In this document: in pieces, positions 1-4,925 of the stretch
How positions within the stretch are numbered: position 1 is the stretch's first letter
How the letters are laid out: the number at the start of each line of letters is the position of its first letter
From: an uncultured Desulfovibrio sp.
GTDB taxonomy: Bacteria; Desulfobacterota; Desulfovibrionia; Desulfovibrionales; Desulfovibrionaceae
Direction of reading: 5' to 3'
Assembly (NCBI GenBank): GCA_947177645.1
Contig: CAMWVJ010000090.1
Coordinates: forward strand, 1-5,843
DNA length: 5,843 bases
Notes under the pieces: generated by a model
Told to the model about the DNA's origin: nothing
The model's input: the letters and a program-made list of their open reading frames with translations, nothing else
The model's database searches: none
Made by a program: the position numbers and the translations under genes

Positions 1-254
1 CGGAATCTTTTTTCCAGAGCTTCATTTTTTAGCCATAACTCTATGAAAGAAGACGAAAAATTTTTTTTAAAAAATATTATGGTCGACAATTCAGGTGTTT
101 TGGCGTCTCAGTTTGGGGCTTTCGCCGCAATTTTTACGCCCACCCGTCGCAAGCCCGTATCCCCCAAGGGAATGGCGGGATGGGGGCGGGAGGCTGAAAG
201 AAAAATCTCCTGTAAATCCAATATATTTGAGCATCTGCCCACGCTGGCCCCAGT
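1..254. other. AT-rich intergenic region, no supported gene
   Basis: I see no convincing gene here. Frame 1 on the + strand is open from the left edge to a stop at 256-258, but its translation is low-complexity, has no recognisable domain, lacks the GC-rich third positions of the real genes, and has no ribosome binding site before its internal ATG at 43. The left part has long T and A runs (61-74) and an isolated TATTAT at 75-80 without a matching -35 box. The middle is G-rich (168-190). The region probably separates rlpA from an upstream gene outside the window; a short C-terminal remnant of such a gene cannot be fully excluded. Confidence 0.6.
168..190 (+). other. Putative G-quadruplex motif
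   Basis: Four G-tracts occur in order: GGG 168-170, GGG 177-179, GGGGG 182-186 and GGG 188-190, with loops of 6, 2 and 1 nt. This satisfies the usual G3+N1-7 pattern. The 5-G tract can alternatively pair with CCCCC at 161-165 as a hairpin. It lies about 65 bp upstream of the predicted -35 box. Function is unknown and chance occurrence in GC-rich DNA is possible. Confidence 0.35.
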
Positions 255-284
255 TTGACACCGCTTCTTTGGCCGGGTTATGGT
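255..284 (+). promoter_or_regulatory. Candidate sigma70 promoter for rlpA
   Basis: A perfect -35 hexamer TTGACA (255-260) is followed after 18 bp by TATGGT (279-284), which matches 4 of 6 bases of TATAAT. It is the best promoter-like pair found upstream of rlpA and would start transcription near 291-293, giving a 5' leader of roughly 145 nt. The perfect -35 box is direct evidence; activity is inferred. Confidence 0.5.
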
Positions 285-293
285 TCAAGTGAC

Positions 294-408
294 GAGGAAA
301 AGGCATCCTCCCGAAAAGGCGCAGCCGGCGCGCAGAGGCGCTGGGCCGCCAGCGAAAATTCGGGGGGTCAGGGCCGCGGGCGCGGCCCGCGCTGGTATCC
401 CTCAGCGC
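294..408 (+). promoter_or_regulatory. Structured 5' leader of rlpA (tandem hairpins)
   Basis: The predicted leader contains a 5-bp hairpin (GAGGA 294-298 with TCCTC 306-310) and then three perfect hairpins: CGCTGG/CCAGCG (339-344 with 349-354, 4-nt loop), GGGCCGC/GCGGCCC (371-377 with 382-388, 4-nt loop) and GCGCTG/CAGCGC (389-394 with 403-408, 8-nt loop). CGCTGG recurs at 390-395, so CCAGCG at 349-354 could pair with either copy, giving two mutually exclusive folds. No U-tract follows, so these are not simple terminators. I do not recognise a named riboswitch class. The leader may control rlpA expression or just be GC-rich structure. Confidence 0.35.
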
Positions 409-437
409 AGCCTCATAACGCCAACCAAGGAAGTGTC

Positions 438-1169
438 ATGAAGTATCTTCGCTGGCTTTCCATCGGGACGGCGCTCGCGCTCTGCCTGTGCATCGCTCTC
501 CCTTCCGCCGCTCAGGCGGCATCCGCCCAGGCCAAGAACCGGAAAACTGTCAGCCAGGCGCAGGCCAAGGCCGTGAAGAAACCGGCCAAAGCTGCCGCCA
601 AGGGCAAACACAGCGCCACAAGCGCGAAAAAGGCGAGCCGCCACAAATCCGTGGCGAAAAGGGGCGCTGACGACCGCGACCTCTGGCTCCAGCGCGCCCA
701 GCAGGGCGACCTGCTTTCCGGCAAGGCATCCTGGTACGGCCCCGATTTCCACAACAAGGCCACCGCAAGCGGCCTTTCCTATGATATGTATACGTTCACG
801 GCCGCGCACCGCACCCTGCCCATGGGCACGGTGGTCAAGGTCACGGATCAGGACAACGGCAAGAGCGTCATGGTCTGCGTGACTGACCGCGGCCCCTTTG
901 TGCGCGGCCGCATCATCGACCTCTCCTATGCCGCCGCCCAGCAGATCAACTTGGGCAAGCGCGGCGTGGGCCGCGTGGACCTCGAAGTGGTGAGCGACGA
1001 GACCGGCACCCCGCTCAAGGCGGACCAGGCCTATTTCATCCGCTACGGCGCCCACGGCGGGGCCAGCAAGGTGGGCCCCTTCCGCGCCTTCGCCGACGCA
1101 GCGGCCATGCACGAGGCCCTGCGCCAGGCGCACCCCGAAGCCGAGGTGGTGCTGGACAGCACGCGCTGA
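438..1169 (+). CDS. rlpA: RlpA-family septal-ring lytic transglycosylase
   Basis: A 243-residue exported protein. RlpA enzymes cleave peptidoglycan glycan strands, preferring strands stripped of stem peptides, and help daughter-cell separation. The start at 438 has AAGGAAG (427-433) 4 nt upstream and opens directly into a signal peptide: basic MKYLRW, a hydrophobic core to about residue 22, and a likely AQA cleavage site after A27. There is no convincing lipobox, so unlike E. coli RlpA it is probably soluble in the periplasm. Residues 31-75 form a Lys/Ala-rich basic linker. The double-psi beta-barrel domain spans about 95-185, with GKASWYGP, TAAH (H124) and DRGPF (D150). H124 and D150 are 26 residues apart, matching the catalytic His/Asp pair of the family. 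The Glu common in the ASGE motif is Leu113 here. Residues 198-240 (YFIRYGA, KVGPF) resemble a shortened SPOR-like tail. It is its own transcription unit, ended by a terminator. Confidence 0.95.
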   Translation: MKYLRWLSIGTALALCLCIALPSAAQAASAQAKNRKTVSQAQAKAVKKPAKAAAKGKHSATSAKKASRHKSVAKRGADDRDLWLQRAQQGDLLSGKASWYGPDFHNKATASGLSYDMYTFTAAHRTLPMGTVVKVTDQDNGKSVMVCVTDRGPFVRGRIIDLSYAAAQQINLGKRGVGRVDLEVVSDETGTPLKADQAYFIRYGAHGGASKVGPFRAFADAAAMHEALRQAHPEAEVVLDSTR

Positions 1170-1196
1170 CGCGCGCACCCGCAGAAAAACTCCATC

Positions 1197-1236
1197 AAGG
1201 CCACTGTTCCGGCGCCTGCCGGGGCGGTGGCCTTTT
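1197..1236 (+). terminator. Rho-independent terminator after rlpA
   Basis: AAGGCCAC (1197-1204) pairs perfectly with GTGGCCTT (1227-1234). An inner stem CCGGC (1209-1213) with GCCGG (1218-1222) closes a 4-nt loop, and the 3' arm runs into TTTT (1233-1236). It starts 27 nt after the rlpA stop. The long GC-rich stem and short U-tract make it a good intrinsic terminator that isolates rlpA from the transporter gene. Confidence 0.8.
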
Positions 1237-1335
1237 GCTGCGCCTTCGGGTAGAGTCGCGGCGCGCCCGAGAGGGACGGCCCGTTGCTGAAAGAGCCGGC
1301 TGCGGCCGCCCCCGAACCCGGCGCACGGAGGCCAG

Positions 1336-2214
1336 ATGGGCTTTCTCTACGGCTTGCTTTCTTCCGCGGCCTTCGGGCTCATCCCGCTCTTTTCCCTGCC
1401 CTTGCTGCGCGCCGGCATCTCGGTGCAGACCGCGCTCGTCTACCGTTTCAGCATCGCGGCGCTGGTGCTCTGGCCCCTCTTGCGCCTTCGGGGCGAGCGC
1501 TTCGCCCTGCGCGGCATCGACCTCTGCAAGCTCGCCGGCCTGAGCCTCGCCTACATGGTGGCTGTGCTCTTCTTCTTCGAGTCCTTCTACCATCTCCCCA
1601 GCGGCATCGCGGCCACCATCCAGTTTTTGTATCCCGTCATGGTCATGCTGATCATGATCGCCTTTTTCCACGAGCGCTTTTACTGGAACGTGGGCCTTGC
1701 CGTGGCGCTGGCCCTCGGCGGCGTGGCCCTGCTCAGCGTGGCCGGCCCGCAATCGGGCGCCGCCACCGTGAGCTTTTGGGGCGTGTGCCTCGGCCTTTTG
1801 TCCGGGCTCTCCAACGGGCTTTACATGATCGGCCTCCAGGTGGCGCGCATCCCCAACCTGAGCGGGCTCGTCATGACCTTCTACATCATGGCCTTCGGGG
1901 CGCTCATCGCCATGGCCGACGGGCTTTTGCGCGGCTCGCTCCAGTGGCTCGACACCGGGCCGGAGCTGGTGTCGGCCACCCTGCTCGCGCTGGTGACGGC
2001 GGTATTTTCCAACCTGACCCTCATCCTCGCCATCCGGCGCATCGGCTCCACCCTGACTTCGGTGCTCGGCGTCATGGAGCCGCTTACCGCGGTGGCCGTG
2101 GGCATCCTCGTTTTCGGGGAGCCTTTCACCATGCCGCTCGCCGCGGGCGTGGCGCTCATCACCGGGGCCGTGCTCCTCGTCATGCTGGGGCCGCGCCGGC
2201 GCGCCGCCGCCTGA
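1336..2214 (+). CDS. EamA-family (DMT superfamily) transporter
   Basis: A 292-residue inner-membrane protein with about ten predicted transmembrane helices (roughly 3-23, 32-50, 64-83, 90-111, 117-136, 145-165, 175-195, 210-231, 237-259, 267-285) and a basic C-terminal tail (PRRR). It is built as two tandem EamA repeats (about 3-136 and 148-285). Each ends its fourth helix with the family's typical motif: YPVMVMLIMIAFFHERF near 99-115 and EPLTAVAVGILVFGEPF near 248-264. Length and topology are normal for the RhaT/EamA branch of the drug/metabolite transporters, which mostly export or exchange small metabolites. The start is set by GGAGG (1327-1331), 4 nt before the ATG. Substrate cannot be read from the sequence. 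The neighbouring sugar genes make a metabolite-export link possible, but a hairpin separates them and I would not assume it. Confidence 0.93.
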   Translation: MGFLYGLLSSAAFGLIPLFSLPLLRAGISVQTALVYRFSIAALVLWPLLRLRGERFALRGIDLCKLAGLSLAYMVAVLFFFESFYHLPSGIAATIQFLYPVMVMLIMIAFFHERFYWNVGLAVALALGGVALLSVAGPQSGAATVSFWGVCLGLLSGLSNGLYMIGLQVARIPNLSGLVMTFYIMAFGALIAMADGLLRGSLQWLDTGPELVSATLLALVTAVFSNLTLILAIRRIGSTLTSVLGVMEPLTAVAVGILVFGEPFTMPLAAGVALITGAVLLVMLGPRRRAAA

Positions 2215-2216
2215 CC

Positions 2217-2240
2217 GCGCCCGCTTGCCTGTGCGGGCGC
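2217..2240 (+). terminator. GC-rich hairpin after the transporter gene
   Basis: GCGCCCGC (2217-2224) and GCGGGCGC (2233-2240) form a perfect 8-bp stem with an 8-nt loop, starting 3 nt after the transporter stop codon. No U-tract follows, so termination would be inefficient or factor-dependent; it may instead protect the mRNA 3' end. A weak promoter-like pair overlaps it: TTGCCT (2225-2230), 17 bp, TATGTT (2248-2253), each matching 4 of 6 consensus bases. That pair could supply kdnB, but support is thin. Confidence 0.4.
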
Positions 2241-2281
2241 CATGCCGTATGTTTGGCTCACAAACCCGGGCCCCGGCCCGC

Positions 2282-2287
2282 AAGGAG
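2282..2287 (+). promoter_or_regulatory. Ribosome binding site that fixes the kdnB start
   Basis: AAGGAG lies 9 nt before the ATG at 2297. The in-frame ATG at 2288 directly abuts this motif and is too close for initiation. The more upstream in-frame TTG at 2225 sits inside the 2217-2240 hairpin and would add a poorly conserved basic extension. The start at 2297 (MYRNAKNVGYYM) is therefore preferred. Confidence 0.8.
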
Positions 2288-2296
2288 ATGTCATCC

Positions 2297-3379
2297 ATGT
2301 ATCGCAATGCCAAGAACGTGGGCTATTATATGATCGGCGACGGCGCCCTCGCCCAGCTTGAGGACATCCTCGCCCCGCGCCGCGAGGCCATGCCCGGCGC
2401 CCCGGCCGTCTGGTTCCTCGACCACTATTTCGAGAACACCAATTTCCGCGAGCAGCTGCCCATCCTCGAACAGGACGAGGTGGTCTATGTGGACACCACC
2501 GAAGAGCCCACCACGGACAGCGTGGACGGCTACACCGACCGCGTGAAGGCCTTTCTCGCCGGGCGCAAACCCTGCGCCCTTCTGGCCTTCGGCGGCGGCT
2601 CCACCATGGACACCTGCAAGTGCGTGGGCAACCTGCTCACCAACCCGGGCAAGGCCGCGGACTACCAGGGCTGGGAGCTCGTGAAGAACCCCGCGCCCTA
2701 CAAGGTGGCCGTGCCCACCATCTCGGGCACCGGCTCCGAGACCTCGCGCACGGGCATCATCTGCAACGAGGAGAAAAACCTGAAGCTCGGCATGAACAGC
2801 GACTACACCATGTTCGATCAGGTGCTCCTCGACCCGCGCCTCACCGCCACGGTGCCGCGCAACCAGTATTTCTACACCGGCATCGACACCTTCATGCACT
2901 GCTTCGAGAGCCTGGACGGCGCCTACCGCAACACCGTGGTGGACTCGCTCTCCGAGAAAGCCATCGACCTCTGCAAGCGCGTCTTCCTCTCCGAAGACAT
3001 GATGAGCGACCACAACCGCGAGCTTCTGATGATCGCCTCCTATCTCGGCGGCATGGCCGCGGGCTTCGTGGGCGTGGTGCATCCGCTCTCGGCCGGTCTC
3101 AGCATGGTCCTGCACATGCACCACGGCATCGCCAACTGCTACGCGCTCTCGGTTTTGGAAGACATCTATCCCGAGCCGTACAAGGTGTTCCGCGAGATGA
3201 TGGCCCGCCAGAAGATCGACCTGCCCACGGGCATCTGCAAAAACCTTACAGACGAGCAGTACAATGCGCTCTACGAGGCGAGCATCGTCCACGAAAAGCC
3301 GCTCATCAACAAGCTCGGGCCGAAATACCGCGAAATACTCACGCGCGAGAACGTCATCGAGCGCTTCAAGCGCATGTAG
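2297..3379 (+). CDS. kdnB: KdnB-like iron-dependent alcohol dehydrogenase (Kdo 8-oxidase family)
   Basis: A 360-residue group III (iron-containing) alcohol dehydrogenase. The Shewanella homologue KdnB oxidises the C8 hydroxyl of Kdo to an aldehyde, the first step to 8-amino-Kdo, in the cytoplasm. The NAD(P)-binding signature GGGS (99-102) with D105 is present, followed by PTISGTGSE (140-148). The metal ligands are all in place: D197 and H201 (GIDTFMH), H262 (VVHP) and H276 (HHGIANC), with the H262-H276 spacing of 14 seen in FucO-type enzymes. The segments NPGKAADYQGWELVKNP and YFYTGIDTFMHCFESL look to me like KdnB rather than ordinary alcohol dehydrogenases; this rests on remembered family patterns, not an alignment. 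The aminotransferase gene next downstream is the expected partner, although a 343-bp spacer separates them. The exact sugar substrate is inferred and another ulosonic acid is possible. Confidence 0.85.
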   Translation: MYRNAKNVGYYMIGDGALAQLEDILAPRREAMPGAPAVWFLDHYFENTNFREQLPILEQDEVVYVDTTEEPTTDSVDGYTDRVKAFLAGRKPCALLAFGGGSTMDTCKCVGNLLTNPGKAADYQGWELVKNPAPYKVAVPTISGTGSETSRTGIICNEEKNLKLGMNSDYTMFDQVLLDPRLTATVPRNQYFYTGIDTFMHCFESLDGAYRNTVVDSLSEKAIDLCKRVFLSEDMMSDHNRELLMIASYLGGMAAGFVGVVHPLSAGLSMVLHMHHGIANCYALSVLEDIYPEPYKVFREMMARQKIDLPTGICKNLTDEQYNALYEASIVHEKPLINKLGPKYREILTRENVIERFKRM

Positions 3380-3442
3380 TGTGCCAGTGTGGATGGAGCA
3401 TCGGCGTCCTTAACGGTGCGTCATAAAGGAAAATTCCATATA

Positions 3443-3467
3443 CCGGCTGGAGCGAAGCGACAGCCGG
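3443..3467. repeat. REP-like hairpin
   Basis: CCGGCTG (3443-3449) and CAGCCGG (3461-3467) form a perfect 7-bp stem around an 11-nt loop, GAGCGAAGCGA. The compact GC-rich stem in an AT-richer spacer just after a gene is typical of repetitive extragenic palindromes. No U-tract follows, so it is not a classical terminator, though it could stabilise the kdnB mRNA 3' end. Repetition elsewhere in the genome cannot be seen from this window. Confidence 0.45.
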
Positions 3468-3501
3468 GTGCTGGTGCCGGAAGGATCCTAAAAAATAAGA
3501 G

Positions 3502-3597
3502 TTTTCGGTGCTGCCAAGGAAGACAAAAATTTTCGCAGGGAGTGTACTTAAGTACTCGACCAAGAAAATTTTTTTCTGACGCAGGCAGCACCGAAAA
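3502..3597. repeat. 96-bp imperfect palindrome, MITE-like element
   Basis: Outer arms TTTTCGGTGCTGCC (3502-3515) and GGCAGCACCGAAAA (3584-3597) are perfect 14-nt inverted repeats. Inner arms AAAAATTTTC (3525-3534) and GAAAATTTTT (3564-3573) match perfectly with one base of slippage, and the centre is the 12-bp palindrome GTACTTAAGTAC (3544-3555). Weaker inverted similarity, 15 of 25 positions by eye, extends outward to CCGG near 3477-3480 and TTTCGG near 3617-3622, so the full unit may be about 146 bp. It encodes no transposase. It could be a MITE-type non-autonomous mobile element, a repeated intergenic palindrome, or a transcribed long hairpin. Confidence 0.6.
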
Positions 3598-3722
3598 GAC
3601 TGTTTTTGACGGATGATTTCGGCGGAGAACAGAGAGCAGCATAAGCGCGGCTTTCTCCCGCAACAGGGCCAACGCCACAACAACTCTCGCCGCAACCTGC
3701 CGCCGCAGCACGGAGAACTGCC

Positions 3723-4910
3723 ATGGATCTCAAGATCAATTTCAGCGGCCGCGCCATCCGCTACACCGAGGACGAGATCGCGGCCGTGGTGGAGGCCATG
3801 CGCCATGCCGACCCCCTGACCCAGGGGCACTACATGCGCGAGTTCGAGGCGGCCTTCGCCCGCTACCAGGGCGTCCCCGAGGGCACCTGCTTCACCACCA
3901 TGAACGGCTGCGCGGCGCTGGAAATGTCGGCGCAGCTTTGCCGCTTCAAGCCCGGGGACGAGGTGGTCATCCCCTCGCACACCTTCACGGCCTCGGCCTA
4001 TCCGTATCTGAAAAAGGGCGCCACGCCGGTCTGGGCCGACATCGACCCGCTCACCCGCGTGGTCACGGCCGAGACCATCGAAAAGGCGCTCACCCCGCGC
4101 ACCAAGGCCGTGGTGGTGGTGCATCTCTATGGCTATGTGGCGGACATGCCGGCCATCATGGCGCTCTGCCGGGAGCGCGGCCTCATCTGCATCGAGGACG
4201 CGGCCCAGGCCATCGGCGCGGAAGTGGCCGGGCAAAAGGCGGGCAGCTTTGGCGACATGGCCATCTTCTCCTTCCACTCGCACAAGAACCTCACCACCCT
4301 GGGCGAGGGCGGCATGCTCTATGTGGCCGACCCCGAGGCCGCGGCCCTGGTGCCCGCCTTGCGCCACAACGGCCACTGCGCCTACCCCTTCGAGCGGCCC
4401 GACTACTGGAAGCCGGCCATGGGCAACGTGGACATCCCCACCCTGGGCGATGATATGCTCATGCCCAACAACTATTGCCTCGGCGAGGTGGAATGCGCGC
4501 TCGGTATCCAGCTCTTGAAGCGCATCGACGCCATCAACGACGAAAAGCGCGCCCGCGCCCTGCGCTTCATCGACGGCCTCGCGGACTTCCCCGCGCTCCA
4601 GTTCCACCGCGTGGAGACGCGGCGTCACAATTATCACCTGCTCGTTGCGCGCATGACGAAGGGCCCGGAGGCGCGCGACCGCTTCATCCGCGCCATGCAC
4701 GACGAAAAGGGCATCAAGTGCGTGGTGCAGTACATCCCGCTCGACAGGTATGATTTTTATCGGCGCCTTGGATTTGGCGAGGCCCATTGCCCCGAGGCCG
4801 ACACCTTCTTCGACACCATGGTCTCCTTCCCCTTCCAGCACTGGATGAGCGACGCCGAGCTCGACTACATGCTCGCCTCGGCGCGCGAAGTGCTCGCGGC
4901 CATGGACTGA
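3723..4910 (+). CDS. kdnA: KdnA-like DegT/DnrJ/EryC1/StrS aminotransferase
   Basis: A 395-residue PLP-dependent sugar aminotransferase of fold type I. In Shewanella, KdnA transfers an amino group (from glutamate) to the 8-aldehyde of oxidised Kdo, giving 8-amino-Kdo. The Schiff-base lysine is K188 in SFHSHKN, followed by the family's GEGG (194-197). The aspartate that pairs with the PLP ring nitrogen is D159 in EDAAQAIG, where Q162 matches the CQAIG type of motif I associate with KdnA. The substrate-loop region DEVVIPSHTFTASAY is also typical. The phosphate-binding segment reads NGCAAL (61-66), with Cys63 where Thr is common. Length is normal. The start has GGAG 7 nt upstream. The fused cytidylyltransferase begins 15 nt after the stop, so those two are probably co-transcribed. 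The family assignment is secure; the KdnA role rests mostly on the adjacent KdnB-like gene, and another amino-sugar substrate remains possible. Confidence 0.8.
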   Translation: MDLKINFSGRAIRYTEDEIAAVVEAMRHADPLTQGHYMREFEAAFARYQGVPEGTCFTTMNGCAALEMSAQLCRFKPGDEVVIPSHTFTASAYPYLKKGATPVWADIDPLTRVVTAETIEKALTPRTKAVVVVHLYGYVADMPAIMALCRERGLICIEDAAQAIGAEVAGQKAGSFGDMAIFSFHSHKNLTTLGEGGMLYVADPEAAALVPALRHNGHCAYPFERPDYWKPAMGNVDIPTLGDDMLMPNNYCLGEVECALGIQLLKRIDAINDEKRARALRFIDGLADFPALQFHRVETRRHNYHLLVARMTKGPEARDRFIRAMHDEKGIKCVVQYIPLDRYDFYRRLGFGEAHCPEADTFFDTMVSFPFQHWMSDAELDYMLASAREVLAAMD

Positions 4911-4925
4911 GCCGGCGAAGGCGGC

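Larger units (their letters stand above)
3380..3722. other. Intergenic spacer between kdnB and kdnA holding repeats
   Basis: This 343-bp gap splits two genes that would be expected to sit close together. It contains no gene. Short open frames exist on both strands, but they are products of the palindrome, and the two strands encode similar nonsense peptides. It holds a REP-like hairpin (3443-3467) and a large imperfect palindrome (core 3502-3597), then an unstructured stretch leading to the kdnA ribosome binding site GGAG (3712-3715, 7 nt before the ATG). A lone -35-like TTGACG (3606-3611) lacks a matching -10, so a separate kdnA promoter is not established. Confidence 0.7.

Noticed and set aside
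75..80. TATTAT as a -10 box
   Set aside because: The -35 position 17 bp upstream reads GACGAA, a poor match, so it is probably just part of the AT run.
1..258. Open + frame at the left edge, possible gene remnant
   Set aside because: No recognisable motif, no GC bias at third positions, and its internal ATG at 43 has no ribosome binding site. A remnant of an upstream gene cannot be tested within this window.
255..437. Upstream extension of rlpA to a TTG at 255
   Set aside because: It would put about 61 Arg/Gly/Ser-rich residues before a clean signal peptide and start inside the -35 box. The ATG at 438 has a good ribosome binding site.
2225..2296. Upstream extension of kdnB to a TTG at 2225
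   Set aside because: The start lies inside a strong hairpin, and AAGGAG at 2282-2287 is spaced correctly for the ATG at 2297.
1195..2313. A 372-codon minus-strand frame opposite the transporter
   Set aside because: The translation is a His/Gly/Glu/Arg-rich mirror of a membrane protein gene and crosses the terminator. No family features.
2291..3292. A 333-codon minus-strand frame opposite kdnB
   Set aside because: Antisense shadow of a gene whose metal ligands and NAD motif are intact on the + strand.
3606..3611. TTGACG as a -35 box for kdnA
   Set aside because: No acceptable -10 hexamer is found 16-18 bp downstream (ACAGAG region).
3421..3711. Small open frames on both strands in the kdnB-kdnA spacer
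   Set aside because: They arise from the inverted repeat, encode matching nonsense peptides on opposite strands, and lack convincing ribosome binding sites.
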